From positions 5,456,001-5,520,000 of the forward strand of contig NZ_JAUSZI010000002.1 of NCBI RefSeq assembly GCF_030817415.1: 64,000 nucleotides of DNA, written 5' to 3'. How positions within the stretch are numbered: the stretch's first letter is position 1; each line of letters begins with the position of its first letter. Shown piece by piece: positions 8,368-15,596 of this stretch. The stretch is from Streptomyces umbrinus. GTDB lineage: Bacteria > Actinomycetota > Actinomycetes > Streptomycetales > Streptomycetaceae. Position numbers and translations under genes: made by a program. The notes beneath the pieces are model-generated. The model ran no database searches and was not told the origin of the DNA. It saw nothing but the letters and a program-made list of their open reading frames with translations.

Positions 8368-9060
8368 CTACCGCTTCGCGACGAACACGTGCGACGCCAC
8401 GTCCGACTCCAGCTCCGCCGCCTCACCGCCGCTGCCCACCAGCACCCCACCCGCGGACTCCGTCACGCTGACGACGGACCCGGGCTGCACGCCCGCCCTC
8501 CGCAGCGTGTACATCAGCTGCGCGTCCGTCTGGATCGGCTCACCGATGCGACGGACGACGACCGTCTTGCCGTCGAGCCCGGGGTCGAGATCGGCCAGCG
8601 ACACCATGCCCGCGTCCAGGAACGGGTCTGCCCCGTCCTTCTCGCCCAGCTCCTCCAGGCCCGGGATCGGGTTGCCGTACGGCGACTCGGTGGGGTGACG
8701 CAGCAGTTCGAGCACGCGGCGCTCGACCGCCTCGCTCATCACGTGCTCCCAGCGGCAGGCCTCGGCGTGCACCTGCTCCCACTCCAGACCGATCACGTCG
8801 ACGAGCAGACACTCGGCGAGGCGGTGCTTGCGCATCACGCGCGTCGCGAGCCGGCGGCCCTCGTCCGTGAGCTCCAGGTGCCGGTCGCTGGCGACGGACA
8901 CCAGGCCGTCGCGCTCCATGCGCGCCACGGTCTGGCTGACCGTCGGCCCGCTCTGGTCGAGCCGCTCGGCGATACGGGCGCGCATGGGGACCACACCTTC
9001 CTCCTCCAGCTCGAGGATGGTGCGGAGATACATCTCCGTGGTGTCGATCAGTCCGGACAT
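8368..9060 (-). CDS. dmdR1: DmdR1, DtxR/IdeR-family iron-dependent repressor
   Basis: 230 residues, ATG start with GAGGGG upstream, the usual length for Streptomyces DmdR1. It has a winged HTH (residues ~1-65, QSGPTVSQTVARMERDGL), a dimerisation and metal domain, and a C-terminal SH3-like domain. All DtxR metal ligands are present at the canonical numbers: Met10, Cys102, Glu105 and His106 (ancillary/primary site), and His79, Glu83 and His98. Known role: with Fe2+ it represses siderophore and iron-uptake genes at iron boxes. It is divergent from the SIS gene, and an open antisense frame lies across it. Confidence 0.93.
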   Translation of the reverse strand: MSGLIDTTEMYLRTILELEEEGVVPMRARIAERLDQSGPTVSQTVARMERDGLVSVASDRHLELTDEGRRLATRVMRKHRLAECLLVDVIGLEWEQVHAEACRWEHVMSEAVERRVLELLRHPTESPYGNPIPGLEELGEKDGADPFLDAGMVSLADLDPGLDGKTVVVRRIGEPIQTDAQLMYTLRRAGVQPGSVVSVTESAGGVLVGSGGEAAELESDVASHVFVAKR

Positions 9061-9093
9061 ACGTGCCCCTCGATTAGCTCTGCCGGAGGCTGA
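8389..9093 (+). CDS. adm: Adm-like antisense ORF overlapping dmdR1
   Basis: A 234-codon plus-strand frame runs almost exactly antisense to dmdR1. In S. coelicolor a protein of about this size (Adm), encoded antiparallel to dmdR1, was reported and linked to siderophore and antibiotic control. The matching length is the main support here. The translation is rich in R, H, L and V with no recognisable domain. Open antisense frames are common in GC-rich genes, so coding status is uncertain. Confidence 0.4.
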   Translation: MRRHVRLQLRRLTAAAHQHPTRGLRHADDGPGLHARPPQRVHQLRVRLDRLTDATDDDRLAVEPGVEIGQRHHARVQERVCPVLLAQLLQARDRVAVRRLGGVTQQFEHAALDRLAHHVLPAAGLGVHLLPLQTDHVDEQTLGEAVLAHHARREPAALVRELQVPVAGDGHQAVALHARHGLADRRPALVEPLGDTGAHGDHTFLLQLEDGAEIHLRGVDQSGHTCPSISSAGG

Positions 9094-9268
9094 GTGGCTC
9101 ACCGGCGTGTGCGCTGGCCCTGGCACCAATTCTGACGCATCCCACTGACAACCGTGCCGCGCAGGTGAAACCGCGTGGTGACGAGTGCCGGCGCGAACGG
9201 CCGGACCATGAGCTCGGCCGGGCGGGAACGGGGGCCCTCAGCACCCAGTGTCGCCCCTGACGACCGTA

Positions 9269-9298
9269 TTGACACAGCACTGGTCCAGACCGCAACGT
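9269..9298 (+). promoter_or_regulatory. promoter with DasR-like (dre) box
   Basis: TTGACA at 9269-9274 is a perfect -35. CAACGT (9293-9298) could be the -10, 18 bp on. Between them lies ACTGGTCCAGACCG (9279-9292), close to the DasR responsive element ACTGGTCTAGACCA (12 of 14). It lies upstream of both the SIS gene and divergent dmdR1. DasR control of dmdR1 is described in S. coelicolor. Confidence 0.65.
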
Positions 9299-9344
9299 GA
9301 TCCGCGACACGACCGGAAGTGGACGGGGAGAGAGGGCTTCGCGC

Positions 9345-10100
9345 ATGGGCGACAGCAAGCTGGCCGGGCAGTTCTTCGACGCCGCGATCGGCCTGCTGCA
9401 GCGGGCGCGGGACGAGGAGGCCGGGGCCGTCGAGGCCGCCGGGACGCTGATCGCCGACACGGTCGCCGAGGGCGGGCGGCTCTTCGCGTTCGGCGCCGGG
9501 CACTCGTCGCTGGCCGCGCAGGACCTGGTGTACCGGGCGGGCGGCCTCGCGCTGATGAACCTGCTCGCCGTGCCGGGTGCCGTCGGGGTGGACGTCGTGC
9601 CGGCGACGCTGGGCTCCGCGCTGGAGCGGGTCGACGGCCTGGCCAGCGCCGTCCTCGACACCAGCCCGGCCCGCTCCGGCGACGTACTCGTGATCATCTC
9701 CCTCTCCGGGCGCAACGCCCTGCCCGTGGAGATGGCGATGCACGCCCGCGCGCTGGGCCTCAAGGTCATCGGGGTCACGTCGGTCGCGTACGCCTCCGAG
9801 ACGAAGTCCCGGCACACCTCGGGCACGTACCTGAAGGACCACTGCGACGTCGTCCTCGACTCGAAGATCGCGATCGGCGACGCGGAGCTCACGCTCGACA
9901 GCGTCCCGGCGCCGTTCGCGCCCGCCTCCACGGTCGTGACCTCCGCCCTCCTCCAGGCGGTCATGGCCACCGCGGCGGGCACCCTCGCGGACCGCGGCAT
10001 CGAGCCCCCGCTCCTGCGCTCCGGCAACGTGGACGGCGGCCACGAGTGGAACGGCCGCGTGTTCGAGGAGTACGGGGACCGGATCTTCTACCGCCGTTGA
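9345..10100 (+). CDS. SIS-domain protein, UPF0309 family
   Basis: 251 residues. ATG 9345 was chosen because GAGAGGG lies 8 nt upstream and homologues begin M-x-DSKLAGQFFDA. The SIS phosphosugar-binding fold shows in FAFGAGHSSLAAQDLVYRAGG (split: GAGHSSL, DLVYRAGG) and SLSGRNALPVEMA. The family is thought to bind or isomerise amino-sugar phosphates, which fits the DasR-like box in its promoter. Probably a cytoplasmic single gene: a 20-bp repeat follows 47 bp after the stop. Confidence 0.85.
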   Translation: MGDSKLAGQFFDAAIGLLQRARDEEAGAVEAAGTLIADTVAEGGRLFAFGAGHSSLAAQDLVYRAGGLALMNLLAVPGAVGVDVVPATLGSALERVDGLASAVLDTSPARSGDVLVIISLSGRNALPVEMAMHARALGLKVIGVTSVAYASETKSRHTSGTYLKDHCDVVLDSKIAIGDAELTLDSVPAPFAPASTVVTSALLQAVMATAAGTLADRGIEPPLLRSGNVDGGHEWNGRVFEEYGDRIFYRR

Positions 10101-10147
10101 TCCTCCGGAGGGGCCGGTACTGAACCTGCGGCCGCCAGTGGCTGATC

Positions 10148-10167
10148 GCGCAGTTCCCCGCGCCCCT
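10148..10167 (-). repeat. 20-bp intergenic repeat
   Basis: Complement of AGGGGCGCGGGGAACTGCGC, 47 bp beyond the SIS gene stop. It starts a cluster of three different dispersed repeats that extends to 10282. Confidence 0.85.
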
Positions 10168-10213
10168 AAAAGACGACCGGCAACCTCTTCCAGCCCGCCC
10201 GGCCACGTTCTTT

Positions 10214-10282
10214 CAGCCCGTCCGGCGTTTGAGGACGAGCGCGGCAGCGCGATACCGGGGGTTCGGGGGCGGAGCCCCTGAG
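10214..10282. repeat. two further dispersed Streptomyces repeats
   Basis: 10214-10243 holds the frequent Streptomyces word CAGCCCGTCCGGCGTTTGAG and its continuation. 10257-10282 holds a 26-bp G-rich repeat (starts GGGGGTTCGGGGGCGG). An exact inverted copy of the latter is at 39706-39731. Confidence 0.75.
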
Positions 10283-10344
10283 GCAGGGACGGGAATGGGT
10301 AGGGGCGGCGGGGGCGAAACTCCTGAGGCGAGCTCCGGCCCACC

Positions 10345-11754
10345 TCATCCCCTCCCCCCCAACGCCTCCCCCAGATCCAGCGCCGCCGCGATGCGAACGG
10401 CGACATCCTCCGCGTACGTGGCGTCGAGCCGCTCGAACTGCGTACGGCTGGAGCCGCGCAGGAACGTGACGACGCCCAGCGTCCGCCCCCGGCTGCGCAG
10501 CACCGCGCACAGGGCATGGACGGAGTCCGGGGGCCACTGCCGGGCGACAGCCCACTCACGCGCCCGCTCGGGCTCACTCGCCCCGGCCCCCGCACGCGCC
10601 GCCCCCGCACTGGCCCGTACGGACCCGATCCGCTCGACACACTGAAGCGCGGGATGCCCGTCGGCATACCGCACGGGCAGCCCCGCCCGCCCCGCGGGAA
10701 GGCTCGGCCCCGGCGCCCCGGAGGGCGTGGCGGCGGCCCGTACGAGCCGGACCGGCCCCTCGCCGTCGGGCACGGCACCACCGGCCACCCGGTCGATCAG
10801 CGCGTGGTCGGCGAAGCCGGCCAGGGCGAAGTCGAGGTGGACGCTCGCCGCCTCCGCCGGGTCCTCGCACTCGGCGGCAGCGCGCGCGGCCCGGTGCAGC
10901 TGGTTGGTCCTGAACCGCAGGAGCGCCGCCTCCTGCTCGGTCTGCTTGGCCTCGGTCACGTCCTGGAAGAGCCAACCCACCCCCAGCGGAACCGGTTCTT
11001 CCGCGAGCGGTGAGGCGAGCCGCAGGAAGCCGCTGCGCCAGCACCGCCGCTGTTGTTCGCCCTCGGCGGTCCGCACGGTCACCCACATCTCGGCGGGCGC
11101 GGGCGGAGCGCCCTCCGCGAGGACGTGTGTGAGCGCGCTCTCCAGCTCCTCCACGCCCTGCGCGAGCAGCTCACCCAGGGGGCGCCCCAGTACGGCCGTA
11201 CGCCCCGCGCCGAACGCGCGCGCCGCGTGCGCGTTGACGACGGCGGGCCGCAGATCGGCGTCGACGAGCACGACGCCCCAGGAGGCGTCGTCGAACAGTG
11301 CCTCGCTCAGCGCGATCGACCGCTCCAGATCGATCTGCGCGTGCACCTCGCTGAAGGCGCAGTACACCCCGGCCGGCTTCCCGTCGGGACCCGGCACGGC
11401 GGCCGACTGAGTCCGTACGAGCACCCGGCCGCCGTCCTTGGTCAGCAGCGCGAACTCATGGACCTGCCGTCCGGGTGCCTGCATCGCGGAGAGCAGCCGG
11501 CCCTCGACCTCCTCGGCGTCCGCGGGGCGTACGGCCCAGCCGGCGAACCCCTGCCGTCCGACCGCCTCGGCCGCGGTCCAGCCGAGAATCCGCTCCGCCT
11601 CCCGGTTCCAGTGCGTCACCACTCCGTCGGCGTCGAACGCGCACAGCGCCGCGTCCATCCCGTCGAGCAGAGCGGCGAGCAGATCGGCCCCGTCCCGCTC
11701 GGGCTCCTGCGGCCCGAGCTCGTCCGTGGTCCCACTACGCCGCGAAGCACTCAC
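10345..11754 (-). CDS. PAS/GAF-domain sensor protein
   Basis: 469 residues, GTG start (VSASRRSGTTDEL). Two PAS units: residues ~25-140 (ALLDGMDAALCAFDADGVVTHWN split as AALCAFDADGVV; ILGWTAAEAVG) and ~150-275 (VVLVDADLRPAVVNAHA, ending FQDVTEAK). The C-terminal ~180 residues are GAF-like (HALCAVLRSRGRTLGVVTFLRG). There is no kinase, GGDEF, phosphatase or DNA-binding domain, although PAS-GAF arrays like this usually precede SpoIIE-type phosphatases in Streptomyces. It may be a truncated sensor or a partner protein. Ligand unknown. Confidence 0.8.
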   Translation of the reverse strand: MSASRRSGTTDELGPQEPERDGADLLAALLDGMDAALCAFDADGVVTHWNREAERILGWTAAEAVGRQGFAGWAVRPADAEEVEGRLLSAMQAPGRQVHEFALLTKDGGRVLVRTQSAAVPGPDGKPAGVYCAFSEVHAQIDLERSIALSEALFDDASWGVVLVDADLRPAVVNAHAARAFGAGRTAVLGRPLGELLAQGVEELESALTHVLAEGAPPAPAEMWVTVRTAEGEQQRRCWRSGFLRLASPLAEEPVPLGVGWLFQDVTEAKQTEQEAALLRFRTNQLHRAARAAAECEDPAEAASVHLDFALAGFADHALIDRVAGGAVPDGEGPVRLVRAAATPSGAPGPSLPAGRAGLPVRYADGHPALQCVERIGSVRASAGAARAGAGASEPERAREWAVARQWPPDSVHALCAVLRSRGRTLGVVTFLRGSSRTQFERLDATYAEDVAVRIAAALDLGEALGGRG

Positions 11755-12149
11755 CTGGCACCCCCTGCAGGCCGTGTCGGCGTGTCCTGCGCGGTGTGCC
11801 CGCGCGTCTGATCACTCACTTCACTCACTACGAATCACTCACTAGGAATCATTCAACTCGAACGTGACGCAGCCCACATCTGGTTCCCACAAGATTGAGG
11901 AAATCGTTGTGTGGGGCCCAGGCCTCCCAGGCTCGGAGGCCAGACATGGACGCAGCCACACCGGACACCGGGATCGCCGACGGGAACGTGCGGATCGGCG
12001 GAGTCCCAGGTCACAGCAGGCGCCGCCGGGTCGGCGTACGTAGCAGCAAGATCGGGTGCGCGTTCGAGGAATGGGATTGATTCGCACGAATGGGCGTTTT
12101 CGGAGGAGATCGGCTTCCTCGGGGCCCCTTGATCCCTAGCGTCGTCTGT
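11755..12149. other. 395-bp region upstream of the PAS/GAF gene and the IscB locus
   Basis: No supported ORF. It should contain the promoter of the minus-strand PAS/GAF gene and the unknown left boundary of the IscB element. TTGATC at 12130-12135 may be part of a plus-strand promoter. Confidence 0.4.
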
Positions 12150-12486
12150 AACACGCCGAAAGGAGGTCACTCGCTCCTCGGCCGCAAGCCGCAGCCTGTG
12201 CCTGTCACGGACGGGTCGAGTGACCAGCCCCAGTCATCACGATCCGAAGATCAGGGAGGTGCCCTCGATGACTACGTTTCCTGCAGGCGAGCAGACCCAC
12301 CAGGCTGTGCTTCCTCAGCAGCCTGCTCTGGAATCCGTGGGAGCAGACACCCCTGGGAGCAGGGACGAAACGGCTCACGGACACCCCGCCACCGCGCGGG
12401 GCACCGGCAGGGAACATGGGCGAGGGGAGACCGACGGGCGTGGCACCGGACCCCGTCGGCGTCACGCCGAAACCAGCGCTTCGGCG
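12150..12486 (+). ncRNA. probable omega-RNA of the IscB locus
   Basis: The stretch just upstream of iscB folds into a series of strong stems. GGTCACTCG (12165-12173) pairs with CGAGTGACC (12217-12225), enclosing two hairpins (CGGC/GCCG and CCTGTC/GACGGG). Further stems are CCCCGC/GCGGGG (12384-12401), CCGACGGG/CCCGTCGG (12431-12459) and CGCCGAA/TTCGGCG (12465-12486). In known IscB systems the guide RNA (omega-RNA) is encoded directly upstream, with the guide at its 5' end. Ends are approximate. The guide would come from sequence just left of about 12150. Confidence 0.6.
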
Positions 12487-13927
12487 ATGGAGACGGCAGA
12501 GAACGGGAGCGGTGACGTTCCCGCGCAGGGCCATACGTACGCCGGTGGCATCGGCGCGAGCAGGGTCTTCGTCCTCTCCAAGGACGGCCGACCCCTCATG
12601 CCCTGCCATCCCGCCCGCGCACGCGAACTCCTCGGCAAAGGGCGGGCCGTGGTCGCCCGGCAGGTTCCCTTCACCATCCGGTTGAAGGACCGCACCCTCG
12701 CCGAGTCAGAGGTCGACGGCGTGCAGTTACGCATCGACCCCGGCTCCAAGGGCACGGGTCTCGCCCTCACCGACGAGAAGAAGGAAGCCGACGAGCAGGG
12801 CGCCACTGTCACCGTCCGGCGCGGACTGATCTCAGTCGAACTCCAGCACCGGGGCGATCAGATCCGCATGTGCATGCAACAGCGCGCCGGTTATCGCCAC
12901 AGGCGCCGATCAGTCAACTGCCGCTACCGAGTACCCCGCTCGAACAACCGCACCCGCCCCGGAGGATGGCTGCCGCCCTCACTGCGCCACCGCGTCGACA
13001 CCACCGTCTCCCTGGCCAGGCGCATGTGCCGATACGCACCCGTCACCGAGATCCACATGGAACGCGTCGCCTTCGACACCCACGCCATGAGCGCAGGCAG
13101 GCCCCTCACCAGAGCCGAGCAGCAACAGGGCACGCTCGCCGGAACCGAAATCCGCTCCTACCTCCTCACCAAGTGGAACCGCGCCTGCGCCTACTGCGAC
13201 GCCACCTGCGTACCTCTGAACATCGACCATCTCCGGCCCCGGAGCCGCGGAGGCTCGGACCGTGTCTCGAACCTTGTCCTCGCCTGCGTTCCCTGCAACC
13301 AGGCCAAAGGCAGCACGCCCGTCGAAATCTTTCTGGCTCACCGACCCGACCGCCTCGCGAAGATCCTCCGCCAGGTCAGGACACCGCTCCATGACGCCGC
13401 CGCCATGAACGCCACCCGATGGCGGCTCACAGAGGCTTTGGAAACCCTCGGGAGACCGGTCCACGCCTGGTCGGGCGGCCGTACCAAGTGGAACCCGCAC
13501 CGCCATGGGACTGGGCAAGACCCACACTTTGGACGCCCTGTCCGTCGGACGTCTGGATCACGAGAGCGGCGACGCGATCGTCCGACTGCCGGTGCAGGTC
13601 CTCATCGTCAAGGCCACTGGACGCGGCTCGTACGCCCGCACCACACCGGACCGGTTCGGGTTCCCTCGCCTTCGGCGGGCCCGGACAAAGCAGCACTTCG
13701 GGTACGTCACCGGGGATCTCGTACGAGCCGTCGTGCCGATCGGCAAATGGGCGGGCACATGGACAGGGCGTATCTCAGTGCGGGCCATGGGACAGCACAG
13801 CCTCACCACACCTGCAGGCCGCTTCAACGTCCGTTACCGGAACCTCCGGCTTGTGCAGCGGGGCGATGGCTACGGGTACGCCGCCAGGCAAGAGCCAGTG
13901 GAGTCGACGTCTCGAAAAACCGGTTGA
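12487..13927 (+). pseudogene. iscB: IscB RNA-guided nuclease, frameshifted
   Basis: Start ATG 12487; the open frame further upstream is probably RNA, not protein. PLMP domain: RPLMP at residues 35-39. RuvC-I LRIDPGSKGTGLAL (Asp84), Arg-rich bridge helix ~122-150, RuvC-II EIHMERVAFD (Glu192), then an HNH domain with CAYC (234-237), NIDHLRPRSRGG (Asp247, His248) and CVPCNQAKG. After KWNPHR the frame shifts. RuvC-III (GKTHTLDALSVG) and the C-terminal target-interaction domain (to 13927) follow in the +2 frame from 13505. One extra C in 13501-13504 explains this. Without it the protein would be ~479 residues, normal for IscB. No TnpA transposase is nearby. Confidence 0.85.
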
Positions 13928-14201
13928 GCGACGTCCGAACGGTTCTTAGGGTGTGGGGACACGAGAAGGGAGGTGGTTTGGCAGATGTATGCAAACCGGA
14001 CGCGTGAGGTGGCTGCGGGCTAGCGGCCCGTCACCACATTCAGTGCGGTGCCGGACCAGCGCGTGAGACGAGCGTGCAGCCGGCCCAATCTCAAGCAGTC
14101 ACCCGACCCGCGAGCTCGCCGGTAAGTCCGGCCGGCTCCCTCCTCGGAGGGGACCAGAGTTCGCGGGTCGTCTGCGTTTCGCAGGTGTGTGAGGCGCGGC
14201 A
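13928..14201. other. structured intergenic DNA at the right side of the IscB locus
   Basis: No credible ORF. A hairpin GGTTTG (13975-13980) / CAAACC (13992-13997), 50 bp after the iscB stop, is of the kind found at right ends of IS200/IS605-type elements. A larger branched structure follows at 14105-14184 (listed separately). Confidence 0.45.
14105..14184. other. branched inverted-repeat structure, possible structured RNA
   Basis: A 13-bp stem (14105-14117 with 14157-14169, one G-U in RNA) encloses two hairpins: GCCGG/CCGGC (14118-14132) and CCCTC/GAGGG (14138-14151). A third hairpin CTGCG/CGCAG (14172-14184) follows. It fits no tRNA. It could be an element end, a terminator, or an unknown RNA on either strand. 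Confidence 0.45.
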
Positions 14202-14230
14202 CTGGCGTATTGGGTGAGCCGGAGTACTCT
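14202..14230 (+). promoter_or_regulatory. promoter of leader peptide and dioxygenase
   Basis: CTGGCG (14202-14207) and TACTCT (14225-14230) are separated by 17 bp. Transcription would start about 14236-14237, right at the ATG of the leader ORF, giving a leaderless message. Confidence 0.5.
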
Positions 14231-14236
14231 TGCGCC

Positions 14237-14314
14237 ATGCTTCCGATGCTCGTTCGACGCCGTCACGTGGACTACGTGCGCGTCACGAGCATGGGCTGTC
14301 GGCCTTCTGCCTGA
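14237..14314 (+). CDS. 25-residue leader peptide (RRHVD-type)
   Basis: The ORF encodes MLPMLVRRRHVDYVRVTSMG followed by CRPSA. RRxHVD-x-x-R-x-x-S with a Cys just after is the hallmark of the short actinobacterial 'putative leader peptides' that precede sulfur- and cysteine-related genes. The coding DNA itself forms a long stem (ATGCTCGT 14246-14253 with ACGAGCAT 14285-14292, plus GACGC/GCGTC and CACGT/ACGTG inside). A second stem pairs GGGCTG (14293-14298, at the Cys codon) with CAGCCC (14318-14323). This looks like a translation-controlled attenuator for the dioxygenase gene 80 bp downstream. Confidence 0.75.
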   Translation: MLPMLVRRRHVDYVRVTSMGCRPSA

Positions 14315-14393
14315 CCTCAGCCCCCTTCAGCTCTTTCACCTGGTACCTGTGGTCCCCGCCCCACCCTCGGCGGCTGCCCCGGGCCCGTAACCC

Positions 14394-15494
14394 ATGCGGA
14401 CGCACACCATGACGAACCCGAACGTGGCGACGAACCCGTCGGATCAGCCGTATCAGTCCTCTTCGCCTTCGCCGGACGAGCCGTATCAGCCGTATCGGCA
14501 GCTTCCGATCATTGATCTTTCCGCGGCCGGTCGCGGGCCTCAGGCGCGTGCGCTGCTGCACGCTCAGTTGCACAGTGCCGCTCACGACGTGGGGTTCTTC
14601 CAGCTCGTGGGGCACGGGGTGGGGGAAGGCGAGACCGCTGCCCTGCTCGACGCGATGCGTCGGTTCTTCGCGCTTCCGGAGGCGGACCGGCTCGCGATCG
14701 ACAACGTCAACTCGCCGCATTTCCGCGGCTATACGCGGACCGGTGACGAGCGCACCGGCGGCAGCCAGGACTGGCGCGACCAGCTCGACATAGGTGCGGA
14801 ACGGACCGCCCGGACACCCGGTCCCGGTGAGCCCGCGTACTGGTGGCTGGAGGGGCCCAACCAGTGGCCGGCCGCGCTGCCGGAGCTGCGTACCGCCGCC
14901 CTGGCGTGGATCGACCGGCTCAGCTCCGTCGCGGCGCGGCTGCTGCGCGAGCTGCTCACCGCCATCGGCGCGCCCGCCGGTTTCTACGAGCCGGTGTTCG
15001 GCGAGCGTGCCCATCCGCATCTGAAGCTGGTCCGGTATCCGGGCAGTGCGAGGGACGGTGCCGGTCAGGGGGTCGGGGCGCACAAGGACTACGGGTTCCT
15101 GACGCTGCTGCTGCAGGACCAGGTGGGCGGGTTGCAGGTGCAGCGGGAGGACGGGCTGTTCCATGACGTGCCGCCGATCCCGGGGGCGTTCGTGGTGAAT
15201 CTGGGTGAGCTGCTGGAGGTGGCCACCGACGGGTATCTCGTCGCCACCAATCACCGGGTGGTGAGTCCGGCCGGTGCGACCGAGCGGTTCTCCGTTCCCT
15301 TCTTCTACAACCCGCGGCTCGACGCCCGGATCGAGCCGCTGCCCTTCCCGTACGCCTCCGCCGCGCCCGGGGTGACGAGCGACCCGGCGAACCCGCTCTT
15401 CGCGGAGTACGGGCGGAACGAGCTGAAGGGCAAGCTGCGGGCGCATCCACTGGTCGCGGCCCGTCATCACGCGGAGTTGCTGGTCCCAGCGTGA
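14394..15494 (+). CDS. isopenicillin-N-synthase-like 2-oxoglutarate/Fe(II) dioxygenase
   Basis: 366 residues from ATG 14394; ATG 14409 is an equal alternative, and neither has a strong ribosome site. The DIOX_N part is residues ~36-150 (LPIIDLSAAG, GFFQLVGHGV). The catalytic jelly roll has iron ligands His230 and Asp232 (AHKDYGF) and His287 (TNHRVVSP), and Arg298/Ser300 (RFS) to bind 2-oxoglutarate. The first 35 residues are polar with DEPY/DQPY repeats. Substrate unknown. The cysteine-type leader upstream suggests a link to sulfur supply. Confidence 0.88.
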   Translation: MRTHTMTNPNVATNPSDQPYQSSSPSPDEPYQPYRQLPIIDLSAAGRGPQARALLHAQLHSAAHDVGFFQLVGHGVGEGETAALLDAMRRFFALPEADRLAIDNVNSPHFRGYTRTGDERTGGSQDWRDQLDIGAERTARTPGPGEPAYWWLEGPNQWPAALPELRTAALAWIDRLSSVAARLLRELLTAIGAPAGFYEPVFGERAHPHLKLVRYPGSARDGAGQGVGAHKDYGFLTLLLQDQVGGLQVQREDGLFHDVPPIPGAFVVNLGELLEVATDGYLVATNHRVVSPAGATERFSVPFFYNPRLDARIEPLPFPYASAAPGVTSDPANPLFAEYGRNELKGKLRAHPLVAARHHAELLVPA

Positions 15495-15544
15495 CCGCAT
15501 GATCCGTACGACCCGCGTGGCCCGCGTGGCCCGCGTAAGACAGG

Positions 15545-15574
15545 TGTGGCGGCTCCCCATGGAGAACCGCCACA
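15545..15574. terminator. bidirectional hairpin between dioxygenase and citrate synthase
   Basis: TGTGGCGG (15545-15552) pairs with CCGCCACA (15567-15574), with CTCC/GGAG continuing inside around loop CCAT. It lies between two convergent genes. Confidence 0.65.
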
Positions 15575-15596
15575 TGTGCCCTGAACACATGAGAAA

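Noticed and set aside
12220..12486. N-terminal extension of the IscB frame
   Set aside because: It overlaps the chain of stem-loops and reads as low-information sequence. IscB homology starts after 12540, so this is more likely RNA.
14105..14184. tRNA gene
   Set aside because: The stems are too long and the arm lengths and conserved T-loop bases do not fit a tRNA.
14020..14238. 72-codon minus-strand ORF
   Set aside because: It runs through the branched structure at 14105-14184 and matches no family. It is explained by the paired sequence.
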